This document shows positions 46,274-54,786 of a DNA stretch of 64,000 nt, in pieces. A program made the position numbers and the translations under genes. Location: assembly GCF_000373185.1 (NCBI RefSeq), contig NZ_KB890639.1, forward strand, positions 1 through 64,000, written 5' to 3'. The stretch's first letter is position 1. Every line of letters starts with the position of its first letter. The notes beneath the pieces were generated by a model. The model was not told the DNA's origin, did no database searches, and saw only the letters and a program-made list of their open reading frames with translations. The DNA comes from Segatella paludivivens DSM 17968 = JCM 13650 (lineage in GTDB: Bacteria; Bacteroidota; Bacteroidia; Bacteroidales; Bacteroidaceae).

Positions 46274-49036
46274 TTAATGCGCCTCAAGCCAGTTTTTGCC
46301 CCATCCAGCATCTGCGATTAGTGGAACGTTGAGGTTGTATGCTCCCTGCATTTCTTCTAAAACTATTTTCTCAACAATCTTTTTTTCATCAGGATATACT
46401 GAGAAGTTCAGTTCATCGTGTACCTGAAGAATCATTTTGCTTCGTATGTTCTCTTTCTTGAAACGTTTCCATATACGAATCATAGCAATTTTTATGATAT
46501 CGGCTTCACTTCCCTGTATAGGAGCGTTGATAGCATTACGCTCTGCAAATCCTCTTACAGTACCATTTTTTGAATTAATATCCGGCAGATATCTGCGACG
46601 ACCAAAGATTGTTTCAGCATAGCCTTTTGCACGGGCTACTTCTTTTGCTTTCTCCATATATTCTTTTACATTAGGGAAAGTTTTGAAATAACCATCAATG
46701 AGTTCTCGTGCCTCATGATTATCGATATTCATGCGTTGAGCTAAACCATAAGTTGTTATGCCATATATGATACCGAAATTGGCTTGTTTTGCTTTCTTAC
46801 GTTCTTCTGGCGATACATCATCCACATCTTTGTGCCATATTTTTGCAGCTGTTGCTGCATGTATGTCAAAGCCTTCGCGAAAAGCCTCTGTCATATTTTT
46901 GTCTTTACTCAAATGTGCCATTATTCGCAACTCTATCTGAGAATAGTCAGCAGAAAAGAATAGGCATCCTGGCTCTGGAATAAAGCATTTGCGTATCTCT
47001 TTTCCATCTTCACTCCTTACAGGTATATTCTGCAAGTTTGGATCACTTGACGATAGGCGACCTGTTGCTGTAAGTGCCTGATTGAAAGACGTATGTATGT
47101 GTCCTGTATGCTTGTTAATAAGCTTTGGAAGTGCATCAATGTATGTACCGAGAAGTTTTTTTAATCCACGGTAGTTAAGGATGTCTTCTATAATTGGGCT
47201 TTTACCTTTCAGTGATTGCAGCACTTCTTCGCTAGTCACGTATTGTCCGGTCTTTGTCTTTTTAGGTTTCTCTAATATATGCATCTTGCCAAAGAGAATG
47301 TCACCAACTTGTTTTGGACTTGATATATTGAATGTTTCACCAGCTTCTTTGTATATCGTTTGTTCCAATTGGTTCATACGTTCTGTGAAAAGACCTGATG
47401 TTTCCTTCAAGGCCTCTGTATCAAGACATACACCGTTTAGCTCCATATCCGCAAGTACAGGAATAAGTGGCATCTCTATATTCCAGAACAAATCCTCAAC
47501 ATTATTTTCTTTAAGTTTTGGTTCGAGTATATTTTTTAGTCGCAATGTAATATCGGCATCTTCTGCTGCATATTCATAAACATCTTTAGGATCAAGGTCG
47601 CGCATTGATTTTTGGTTTTTACCTTTCTCACCAATAAGTTCCTCAATATGAATCGTTTTGTATCCAAGAAGTGTTTCTGCCATGAAATCCATGTTATGAT
47701 GTATTTCTGGTTGGATGACATAGTGGGCGAGCATTGTGTCAAAAATCTTACCTTGAAGAGTTACTCCATACTTCTTAAGAATTTCGTAATCGTATTTTAT
47801 GTTCTGACCTATTTTTAATATATTTTCGTCTTCATATACCGATTTAAATATATTAACATATTGCAATGCTTCTTGACGATTAGCTGGTATGGCAACATAG
47901 AACGCTTTATTTTCTTCAACAGAAAAGCATAAACCGACCAATTCTGCATCGATAGTATTGGTTGATGTTGTTTCTGTATCTAAACTTAAAATGCTTTTTG
48001 TCCTGAAATAATCACAAAGTAATATTGCATCTTTCTGATTATCAATAAGTTTGTATTCGTGTGTTGTTGTTTTAAGTGTTTCAAAATTTTGATTTTCAAA
48101 AGTCTCTTGAGGTTCGCTCGCATTTTCTGCAAAGAGATCAAGCTCTTTGTTAACAGATTTTGACTTTTGTTCGTTCTTGTTTAGAATCTTGTTTGCAAGA
48201 GACTTAAATTCAAGTTCATTGAAAATTGTGCGTAATTTTTCTTCATCTGGATTTTGAAGTTTTAGTTCTTCAAGATTTAATTCTGTTGGCACATCAATTT
48301 TTATTGTCGCAAGGAATTTCGACATTTTAATATCTTCAATTGCGCTTTCAACTTTTTCGCGCATTTTTCCTTTAAGTCGATTTGTATGTGCAATGAGTTC
48401 TTCTGTTGATCCAAATTCATTGATAAGTTTAGCAGCTGTTTTTTCTCCAACTCCAGGACAACCAGGAAAATTATCTGCAGAGTCACCCATTAATGCAAGT
48501 AAATCAATTACTTGGTGTGGAGTGGGGATACCATATTTCTCTTGAACTTCCTTTTCGCCAATTATATCATATCCTCCACCATGTCTTGGACGATACATGA
48601 AAACATTGCTTCGGATTAGTTGTCCGTAGTCTTTATCAGGTGTTAGCATGTAGGTTTCAACACCAGCTTTTCCAGATTTTAATGCAAGTGTACCAATCAC
48701 GTCGTCGGCTTCATATCCGTCTACCTGTAAAATAGGGATGTTAAAGGCGCTAAGAATATCTTTTATAATAGGAACACTACGTGTAATATCTTCAGGAGTT
48801 TCCTCACGTTGTGCCTTATACTGTGGAAATGCTTCGTGACGAAATGTTTTTCCATGATCGAAAGCTACACCTAAATAGGTAGGGTTTTCTTTGGTTATTA
48901 TCTCGTTTAGAGTATTTACAAAACCAAGAATTGCTGACGTGTTAAGTCCCTTCGAATTTATTCTTGGATTACGTATTAGTGCATAGTATGACCTGAATAT
49001 TAGTGCATAAGCATCTAAAAGAAATAATTTTTCCAT
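46274..49036 (-). CDS. polA: DNA polymerase I
   Basis: 920 residues with all three domains. 5'-nuclease ~1-290 (FDHGKTFRHEAFPQYKAQREETP, DNFPGCPGVGEKTAAKLI). 3'-5' exonuclease ~340-510: the key acidic motif is LSLDTETTST. Polymerase ~540-920: motif A FSADYSQIELRIMAHLS, motif B RKKAKQANFGIIYGI, motif C ILQVHDELNF. Both nuclease activities therefore look intact. Divergent from the prenyl synthase gene. Confidence 0.98.
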   Translation of the reverse strand: MEKLFLLDAYALIFRSYYALIRNPRINSKGLNTSAILGFVNTLNEIITKENPTYLGVAFDHGKTFRHEAFPQYKAQREETPEDITRSVPIIKDILSAFNIPILQVDGYEADDVIGTLALKSGKAGVETYMLTPDKDYGQLIRSNVFMYRPRHGGGYDIIGEKEVQEKYGIPTPHQVIDLLALMGDSADNFPGCPGVGEKTAAKLINEFGSTEELIAHTNRLKGKMREKVESAIEDIKMSKFLATIKIDVPTELNLEELKLQNPDEEKLRTIFNELEFKSLANKILNKNEQKSKSVNKELDLFAENASEPQETFENQNFETLKTTTHEYKLIDNQKDAILLCDYFRTKSILSLDTETTSTNTIDAELVGLCFSVEENKAFYVAIPANRQEALQYVNIFKSVYEDENILKIGQNIKYDYEILKKYGVTLQGKIFDTMLAHYVIQPEIHHNMDFMAETLLGYKTIHIEELIGEKGKNQKSMRDLDPKDVYEYAAEDADITLRLKNILEPKLKENNVEDLFWNIEMPLIPVLADMELNGVCLDTEALKETSGLFTERMNQLEQTIYKEAGETFNISSPKQVGDILFGKMHILEKPKKTKTGQYVTSEEVLQSLKGKSPIIEDILNYRGLKKLLGTYIDALPKLINKHTGHIHTSFNQALTATGRLSSSDPNLQNIPVRSEDGKEIRKCFIPEPGCLFFSADYSQIELRIMAHLSKDKNMTEAFREGFDIHAATAAKIWHKDVDDVSPEERKKAKQANFGIIYGITTYGLAQRMNIDNHEARELIDGYFKTFPNVKEYMEKAKEVARAKGYAETIFGRRRYLPDINSKNGTVRGFAERNAINAPIQGSEADIIKIAMIRIWKRFKKENIRSKMILQVHDELNFSVYPDEKKIVEKIVLEEMQGAYNLNVPLIADAGWGKNWLEAH

Positions 49037-49097
49037 AATTATTGATATATTTGGCGTAAAATTACTAAAAAATTGTCAGTAATCCCGTAAAAATGAG

Positions 49098-49105
49098 TAT
49101 TTTTG
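49098..49105 (+). promoter_or_regulatory. -7 box TATTTTTG of the prenyl synthase gene
   Basis: Perfect TAnnTTTG, 18 bp before the chosen ATG at 49124; this excludes the in-frame Met at 49103. Confidence 0.6.
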
Positions 49106-49123
49106 TATCAAATTACGGAAAGA

Positions 49124-50101
49124 ATGGATTATTTATCTCTTATCAAACAGCCTATTGTAGAAGAACTTAACGATTTTATAAAATTCTTTAATAAGTCGTT
49201 GGATCATGATAATGGACTACTTTCTCAGGCTCTTAATCATATCAAGCAGCGTGCGGGTAAACGTATGCGTCCTATGCTTATATTGCTTATCGCCAAGAAC
49301 TTCGGCAAAGTATCTGATACAACTCTGCATGCCGCTGTAGGCCTTGAATTGCTTCATACTGCAAGCCTAGTTCATGATGATGTCGTTGATGAAAGTGCTG
49401 AAAGAAGAGGGCAGAAGAGTGTAAATGCCCTTTATGATAATAAAGTTTCTGTGCTTGTTGGCGATTTTATTCTTTCTACAGCTTTGCTTAATGTGTCTTA
49501 TACTCATTCTGAGATTATTGTAAGATATCTTGCAGAATTAGGTCGTACTCTTTCTGACGGCGAGATATTGCAGTTGAGTAATATACAGAATGCAGATATT
49601 TCTGAAGATGCTTATTATGAGATAATTAAGGGAAAGACTGCTGCTCTTTTTGAGGCTTGTGCTGCTATAGGTGCAGAGAGTGTAGGTGCGTTAAAAGAAG
49701 ACGTTCTGGCAGCAAAGAAATTTGGACAAAACATTGGTATTATCTTTCAGATTAGGGATGATATATTTGACTATTATAACTCTGATGAGATAGGTAAACC
49801 AACAGGAAATGATATGATTGATGGTAAGCTGACTTTGCCGGCTATTTATGCATTAAACTCAACAAAAAATGAGGAAATGATAGCAATAGCACGTAAGATT
49901 AAGGCACATCAAATAAGCTCAGACGAAATAGCACGATTGGTTGAATTTACAAAGCAGAGCGGTGGTATTGATTATGCTGAGAAGCGAATGTGGGACTTTC
50001 ATTCAGAATGTATGACTTTCCTTGAAAGTAAAGTTGCAGATGAGGAAATAAGAAAGTCGTTGACAGCTTATGTTGATTACGTTATAAAAAGGAAATTATA
50101 A
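49124..50101 (+). CDS. ispB: trans polyprenyl diphosphate synthase
   Basis: 325 residues. Two aspartate-rich motifs: first VHDDVVDESAERRG (DDxxD), second FQIRDDIFDYYNSDEIGKP. These bind magnesium and the allylic substrate. The length and the lack of a small residue pattern suggest a long-chain (octaprenyl-like) product for menaquinone, which fits the fumarate reductase encoded later. The symbol is by similarity; product length cannot be read directly. It precedes a strong terminator. Confidence 0.9.
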   Translation: MDYLSLIKQPIVEELNDFIKFFNKSLDHDNGLLSQALNHIKQRAGKRMRPMLILLIAKNFGKVSDTTLHAAVGLELLHTASLVHDDVVDESAERRGQKSVNALYDNKVSVLVGDFILSTALLNVSYTHSEIIVRYLAELGRTLSDGEILQLSNIQNADISEDAYYEIIKGKTAALFEACAAIGAESVGALKEDVLAAKKFGQNIGIIFQIRDDIFDYYNSDEIGKPTGNDMIDGKLTLPAIYALNSTKNEEMIAIARKIKAHQISSDEIARLVEFTKQSGGIDYAEKRMWDFHSECMTFLESKVADEEIRKSLTAYVDYVIKRKL

Positions 50102-50135
50102 AAAAGCCTCTCAATTGAGAGGCTTCTTTATTTTA
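50102..50135. terminator. bidirectional terminator between ispB-like gene and deoC
   Basis: AAGCCTCTCAATTGAGAGGCTT at 50104-50125 is a perfect palindrome with flanking A- and T-runs; the genes converge. Confidence 0.9.
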
Positions 50136-50136
50136 T

Positions 50137-51072
50137 CTAGAAGAAGTTTACTTCTTTTCCTATAATCTCACTAATAAGTAGATTTGTGAGACGACTTGTT
50201 CCCATACGGAACCATTTGTTTGTAAGCCATTGCTCGCCAAGAACTTCTTTTACTATTGTGTAGTAGGTTATTGCGTCCATTACGGTGTTTATGCCACCAG
50301 CAGGCTTGAGACCTATTTGGATTCCTGTTTCATCGTAGTACTCTTTTATAGCCTGGCACATTACATAGGCAGCTTCGGGTGTTGCACTTATCTTTTCTTT
50401 GCCTGTAGATGTCTTAATATAGTCGGCACCAGCATACATTGATAGGATAGAGGCAATCTTTATATTGCTGCAATTCTTAAGGTCGCCCGTTTCAAGTATC
50501 ACCTTCATTGGAACATCACCGCAGGCTTGTTTCATTTCGCTGATATCGTCGCAAACGCTTTCGTAATCACCACTTAAAAACTTTCCTACAGGCATGACAA
50601 TGTCTATTTCTGTTGCTCCGTCAACAATCGCAAGCTGGGTTTCCGCAATCTTAACTTCCATTCTGCTCTGTGATGAAGGGAAATTGCCACATACGTTGGT
50701 TATTTCCACACCGTCAACTTCAAGAGAATTGCTTACTAATTCAGTGAAAGCAGGGAATACACATATTGTTGCAACATGAGGAAGGTCTGGATATTCACTC
50801 TCAAATCTGTTTACAGACTCTGTGAGAGCAAGAATCTCCTCTTCTGTGTCTGTTGTGTGAAGTGATGTTAGTTCCACGCTTCCTAGAAGGAATTTTTTAA
50901 TATCAAGAGTGTCGTTTTGAGGTACTTTTTCTTCTATTATCTTCTTTACGGCAGCTTTTACTTCAGCGTCGTCAATATTTGTATTATACTTACTAAGAGC
51001 TTCTTCGTATTTGCTCTGATCTTTCTTGACATTTAGACTATTCTTGTCAAGGTTTGATGTAACTTCTGTCAT
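50137..51072 (-). CDS. deoC: deoxyribose-phosphate aldolase
   Basis: 311 residues, class I aldolase barrel. The Schiff-base region has Lys220 in YIKTSTGKE and the second catalytic Lys256 in GLKPAGGINT. Other DeoC parts: ATEIDIVMPVGKFLSGDYESVCDDI and VILETGDLKN. It splits deoxyribose-5-phosphate to glyceraldehyde-3-phosphate and acetaldehyde. The N-terminal extension of about 60 residues, rich in charged residues, is longer than in E. coli DeoC (259). Genes downstream on the same strand order run mazG-like, dtd further away. Confidence 0.95.
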   Translation of the reverse strand: MTEVTSNLDKNSLNVKKDQSKYEEALSKYNTNIDDAEVKAAVKKIIEEKVPQNDTLDIKKFLLGSVELTSLHTTDTEEEILALTESVNRFESEYPDLPHVATICVFPAFTELVSNSLEVDGVEITNVCGNFPSSQSRMEVKIAETQLAIVDGATEIDIVMPVGKFLSGDYESVCDDISEMKQACGDVPMKVILETGDLKNCSNIKIASILSMYAGADYIKTSTGKEKISATPEAAYVMCQAIKEYYDETGIQIGLKPAGGINTVMDAITYYTIVKEVLGEQWLTNKWFRMGTSRLTNLLISEIIGKEVNFF

Positions 51073-51114
51073 AACGTTGTCTTTTATGTTTATAACTATT
51101 TTATAATCAATGTT

Positions 51115-51441
51115 TTATGCTTTTAGTTTCGGATTGTTGAGATGTCTTGTAGCATCTCTTTTGGTTTTCTTCTCGAAACTCTTTTGCAGCTCTTCTGTAA
51201 TGTCAGTTTCTGTTTGGTTGGCTAGGCATATAAGTACCCACATAATGTCGGCAATCTCTTCTCCGATGTTTGCTTTTTCTCCTTCCTTAAAACTCTGATC
51301 ACCGTATTTCCTTGCAATAACTCTAGCCAGTTCTCCTACTTCTTCGGTGAGACAAGCCATGTTAGTAAGTTCGCTGAAATACCTAACTCCATATGTCTTT
51401 ATCCACTGATCTACAGTTTCTTGTGCTTCTTTTATTGTCAT
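51115..51441 (-). CDS. MazG-like nucleotide pyrophosphohydrolase
   Basis: 108 residues, all-alpha NTP pyrophosphatase. The metal-binding EExxE...ExxD pattern is seen in LTEEVGELARVIARKYGD and IGEEIADIMWVLICLANQ. It lies between deoC and dtd, both on the same strand, 12 bp from dtd. Close relatives are annotated as MazG-domain or dCTPase-like proteins; the substrate is not determined. Confidence 0.9.
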   Translation of the reverse strand: MTIKEAQETVDQWIKTYGVRYFSELTNMACLTEEVGELARVIARKYGDQSFKEGEKANIGEEIADIMWVLICLANQTETDITEELQKSFEKKTKRDATRHLNNPKLKA

Positions 51442-51453
51442 ATTTCTCTATGG

Positions 51454-51906
51454 TTATTCTTTATTATGAGTGTCCATAAATATGGTTACAGGACCATCGT
51501 TTAATAATTCTACCTTCATGTCTGCTCCGAATTCACCTGTGCCAACTTGTCTACCTAATGCCGTGGACAGCTTTTGGCAGAATTCTTCGTAGAGTGGGAT
51601 AGATATGTCATGACGAGCGGCTCTAAGCCATGACGGGCGATTGCCTTTCTTATAGCTAGCAAATAGCGTGAACTGACTTATCACCAAAATGTCTCCTTCA
51701 ACGTCTATTATGGAGCGATTCATAACTCCATCCTCATCGTTAAATACCCTAAGTCCTATCACCTTTTTAACCAGCCAGTCAACGTCTTCTGAGAAGTCTG
51801 TTTCCTCTATTCCACATAGTATCATGTACCCTGTCTTTATAGCTGATTTCGTGTTGCCTTCTATTGTTACTGATGCATGACTAACACGTTGAATAATGAT
51901 TCTCAT
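51454..51906 (-). CDS. dtd: D-aminoacyl-tRNA deacylase
   Basis: 150 residues. Family motifs: SQFTLFASYKKGNRPSW (the -SQ- and substrate-binding region) and the C-terminal NDGPVTIFMDTHN that carries the Gly-cisPro-like DGPV loop. It removes D-amino acids, and glycine from mischarged tRNA-Ala. The start MRIIIQRVSHASV is the standard one. Translated with the mazG-like gene on the same strand (12 bp gap). Confidence 0.95.
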   Translation of the reverse strand: MRIIIQRVSHASVTIEGNTKSAIKTGYMILCGIEETDFSEDVDWLVKKVIGLRVFNDEDGVMNRSIIDVEGDILVISQFTLFASYKKGNRPSWLRAARHDISIPLYEEFCQKLSTALGRQVGTGEFGADMKVELLNDGPVTIFMDTHNKE

Positions 51907-52101
51907 ACTGCAAAGATACTTTTTATTTTCTATTCTACCAAATTATTGTTTTGTATCAGTTATCTAGATACCTTTTTAAACGAATAATTTAAATTATATT
52001 TCTTAATACATTCTTGGAATATCTTGTTAAGTGGTTGTATGTCAACAACTTACGGTTTGTAGTGCAATGTTATAATGCCTCTTTAGATGAGTTTGTAGTT
52101 A

Positions 52102-53949
52102 CTAACTATCAATTTGCGCCTGTTTATTGAAGTGATCTTGTAATATTTTTGTTTTTGCTTTACCAAGTACTTCTTCCACTGCCTCTGCGTTGCTTTCCTT
52201 TATAGCTTTTACAGTTTTAAAGCGTTTTAAAAGAGCCTCTTTTGCTTTGGGTCCTATGCCTTTTATGTCGTCTAGTTCGCTGTGTAATGCATGCTTAGAA
52301 CGCTTGTCGCGATGGAAGGTTATTGCGTATCTGTGTACCTCATCTTGTATCTGCGTAAGCACCTTAAATAATTCACTTTTTACGTCTATTCCTATTGTTT
52401 GTGGTGGGTATCCAAATAACAGTTCATTAGTGCGGTGGCGATCGTCTTTTGCTAGTCCAGCAATAGGTATATTTATATGTAATTGGTCTACTACAACCTC
52501 TCTGACTACATCCATCTGACCTTTACCTCCATCAGTTATAATAAGGTCTGGTAGAGGTGTCTTTTCTTCTACCATTCTGCTGTATCTTCGTCTTACGACC
52601 TCTTGCATAGAAGCATAATCATCAGGTCCGACAACAGTTTTTATGTTGTATTTTCGGTAGTCTTTTCTTGAAGGTTTCATACCTTTGTAAACTATACATC
52701 CTGCAACAGCATCAGTTCCAGAGATATTTGAATTATCAAAACATTCAATCTGATAAGGTAGTTTCTCAAGCTTAAGTTTGTTCTGCAGTTCTTTCATTAA
52801 CCTTGTTTGCTTCTGCTCGGGATTAAGTTTCTCTGCTTGTTTCAGTCTATCAAACTTATATTGTTTTCCATTCATTTCAGATAGTTCTAGCAGATGTTTC
52901 TTATCTCCACGTTGTGGAACAAAGAATTCTGCATCTTTTATCTTCCATTCCATTTCAAATGGGACTATTATTTCTTTAGCCTTGCTCTTAAATCTTTCCC
53001 TTATGTCTGGGATAGCTGTAATAAGTAGTTCCTCGTCAGTTTCTTCAAGTTTTCGCTTATACTCATACGTAAAACTTTGGTTTATGGTTCCGTTCTTTAC
53101 ATGTATGTAGTTTATATAAGCATTTTTGCGATCTTCATTGTCTACAATTGTAAATACGTCCACATTGTCTATAGTATGGCTGACAACCTCACTTTTCGCG
53201 ACAAATTCATTAAGGAGATTTAGCTTTTTCTTTAAATCATCTGCTATTTCGAATTTCAACAGTTCTGCATTTTTCATCATTAGGTCGTATATTCTCTTTC
53301 CGACTTCTCTTGTGTTGCCTTTTAGAATTTCACGAGCCTGATTCATATTCTCCTGATATTCCTCGTAGCTTTGCTTATTTATACAAGGTGCATTACAGTT
53401 ATGGATGTGGTATTCCAAGCAAGGACGATATTTGCCAAGGTCTATTCCTTCACGCGTAATAGGTTGTCTGCATGTACGAGGTTTATATAATCTTTTTATA
53501 ATGTCAAGTACTGCGTACATACTTGATATGTGCGGATAGGGTCCATAAAATGTTCCAAAGCGCTTGTTTATAGTTCTTGTTTTGAAAATGCGAGGAAAAT
53601 ATTCATTAGTTACGCAAATACTGGGATACGTCTTGCCATCTTTAAGCAAAACGTTGTATTTAGGATTATATTTCTTTATAAGACTGTTTTCTAGTAATAG
53701 GGCGTCTTCTTCTGAGTTTACAACAGTATAACTTATGTCTCTTATCTTAGAAACAAGTACTTTGGTCTTAAAACGGTCGACTTCTTTATGGAAATAAGAC
53801 GAAACTCGTCTTTTTAGGGACTTTGCCTTGCCTACATATATAATGGTATGACTATCATCATAGAACTGATAGCTTCCAGGCTTCTCTGGCATGTTCAATA
53901 CTATACCTTTTAGATAAGCTAGTCTTTGCTCATTTTCTTCTTTGTTCAT
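52102..53949 (-). CDS. uvrC: UvrABC system protein C
   Basis: 615 residues. N-terminal GIY-YIG-type nuclease MPEKPGSYQFYDDSHTIIYVGKAKSLKRRVSSYF, central cysteine-rich/UVR region, and C-terminal RNase H-like endonuclease (LIITDGGKGQMDVVREV with catalytic Asp), then helix-hairpin-helix repeats LDDIKGIGPKAKEALLKRF. It makes the dual incisions in nucleotide excision repair. Upstream is a parS-type palindrome and apt. Confidence 0.97.
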   Translation of the reverse strand: MNKEENEQRLAYLKGIVLNMPEKPGSYQFYDDSHTIIYVGKAKSLKRRVSSYFHKEVDRFKTKVLVSKIRDISYTVVNSEEDALLLENSLIKKYNPKYNVLLKDGKTYPSICVTNEYFPRIFKTRTINKRFGTFYGPYPHISSMYAVLDIIKRLYKPRTCRQPITREGIDLGKYRPCLEYHIHNCNAPCINKQSYEEYQENMNQAREILKGNTREVGKRIYDLMMKNAELLKFEIADDLKKKLNLLNEFVAKSEVVSHTIDNVDVFTIVDNEDRKNAYINYIHVKNGTINQSFTYEYKRKLEETDEELLITAIPDIRERFKSKAKEIIVPFEMEWKIKDAEFFVPQRGDKKHLLELSEMNGKQYKFDRLKQAEKLNPEQKQTRLMKELQNKLKLEKLPYQIECFDNSNISGTDAVAGCIVYKGMKPSRKDYRKYNIKTVVGPDDYASMQEVVRRRYSRMVEEKTPLPDLIITDGGKGQMDVVREVVVDQLHINIPIAGLAKDDRHRTNELLFGYPPQTIGIDVKSELFKVLTQIQDEVHRYAITFHRDKRSKHALHSELDDIKGIGPKAKEALLKRFKTVKAIKESNAEAVEEVLGKAKTKILQDHFNKQAQIDS

Positions 53950-53989
53950 ATTCTGAATCCCCTTAGTTTAAAGGCGTTTTGAGAAATTT

Positions 53990-54005
53990 TGTTTCACGTG
54001 AAACT
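53990..54005. other. parS: parS-type site, TGTTTCACGTGAAACT
   Basis: 16 bp, with a perfect 14-bp palindromic core GTTTCACGTGAAAC, the ParB/Spo0J consensus. It lies in the gap between uvrC and apt, 32 kb from the oriC candidate. Confidence 0.9.
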
Positions 54006-54041
54006 GATTACAAAATTGGCTTGAGAAGAAATTAAAACTAA

Positions 54042-54083
54042 AGCAAGAAGATGGCCAAAGTCCTTCTCTTCCATCTTCTTGCT
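54042..54083 (-). terminator. terminator of apt
   Basis: 13-bp arms at 54042-54054 (AGCAAGAAGATGG) and 54071-54083 (complement) with a 16-nt loop, just downstream of apt on its strand. Confidence 0.75.
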
Positions 54084-54090
54084 GATTGTT

Positions 54091-54621
54091 TTAAAACTTC
54101 AGTAAGGAAGTTATTTCAATATCTTTATCAAATAGTTCGCGACTTTTTGGAAATTCACTGTTTAATTCAATAATGAAGTTGCAATAAATCTTCTTTGGGT
54201 GGAATTTCTTAACCAAGTTGCATGCTGCAAGCATTGTCCCTCCAGTTGCAAGCAAATCATCGTGTAGGAGTATTATGTCGTTTTCGTTTATGGCATCTTC
54301 ATGTATTTCTATCGTATCAATACCATATTCTTTTGCATAACTTTCCTGAACTGTTTTGCATGGAAGTTTGCCTGGCTTTCTGCAAAGCACGATACCTGCC
54401 CCAAGTTTTACAGCTACGGCAGATGACATTACAAATCCACGACTTTCTATGCCTACAATTTTGGTAATTCCTTTATTTGTATAAAAGTCACACATTTCAT
54501 CGGCGATTTCTTTTAGAGCTTCTGGGCTCTTAAAAAGGGTAGTGACGTCGCGGAAATTTACACCATCGATTGGCCAATCTGGTATACAACGCAGATTGTC
54601 TATTAGCAGTTGATTATTCAT
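54091..54621 (-). CDS. apt: adenine phosphoribosyltransferase
   Basis: 176 residues. Type I phosphoribosyltransferase: GVNFRDVTTLFKSPEAL and IVGIESRGFVMSSAVAVKLGAG give the APRT pattern; the PRPP-binding loop is IILLHDDLLATGGTMLAA at about 114-131. It salvages adenine to AMP. It lies between two parS sites. A spacer of about 165 bp separates it from mnmG, which is on the same strand upstream. Confidence 0.97.
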   Translation of the reverse strand: MNNQLLIDNLRCIPDWPIDGVNFRDVTTLFKSPEALKEIADEMCDFYTNKGITKIVGIESRGFVMSSAVAVKLGAGIVLCRKPGKLPCKTVQESYAKEYGIDTIEIHEDAINENDIILLHDDLLATGGTMLAACNLVKKFHPKKIYCNFIIELNSEFPKSRELFDKDIEITSLLKF

Positions 54622-54726
54622 TTTATTCTATATAGTTGTTTGTTATATTTTGTTTCGATTTCATCGAAGTTTTACGTTTTACTTTAATGCTTAAAGTACT
54701 TAATATCAACACTTTATTGTTTGTTT

Positions 54727-54776
54727 GGTTTCACGTGAAACATAGCAGGTTCAATGCTTGTGTTTCACGTTTAGCA
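54727..54776. other. parS: parS-type site plus half-site between apt and mnmG
   Basis: GGTTTCACGTGAAACA at 54727-54742 has the perfect 14-bp core GTTTCACGTGAAAC. At 54761 TGTTTCACGTTTAGCA keeps the left ten bases of the consensus and only part of the right, so it is a decayed or half site. Confidence 0.88.
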
Positions 54777-54786
54777 CCCTCTTGTG

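Noticed and set aside
49103-49123. Earlier Met for the prenyl synthase gene
   Set aside because: It lies within the -7 promoter box; the Met at 49124 begins the conserved protein.
54761-54776. Third parS site
   Set aside because: Only the left ten bases match the consensus (TGTTTCACGT); the right arm is lost, so it is recorded as a half site.
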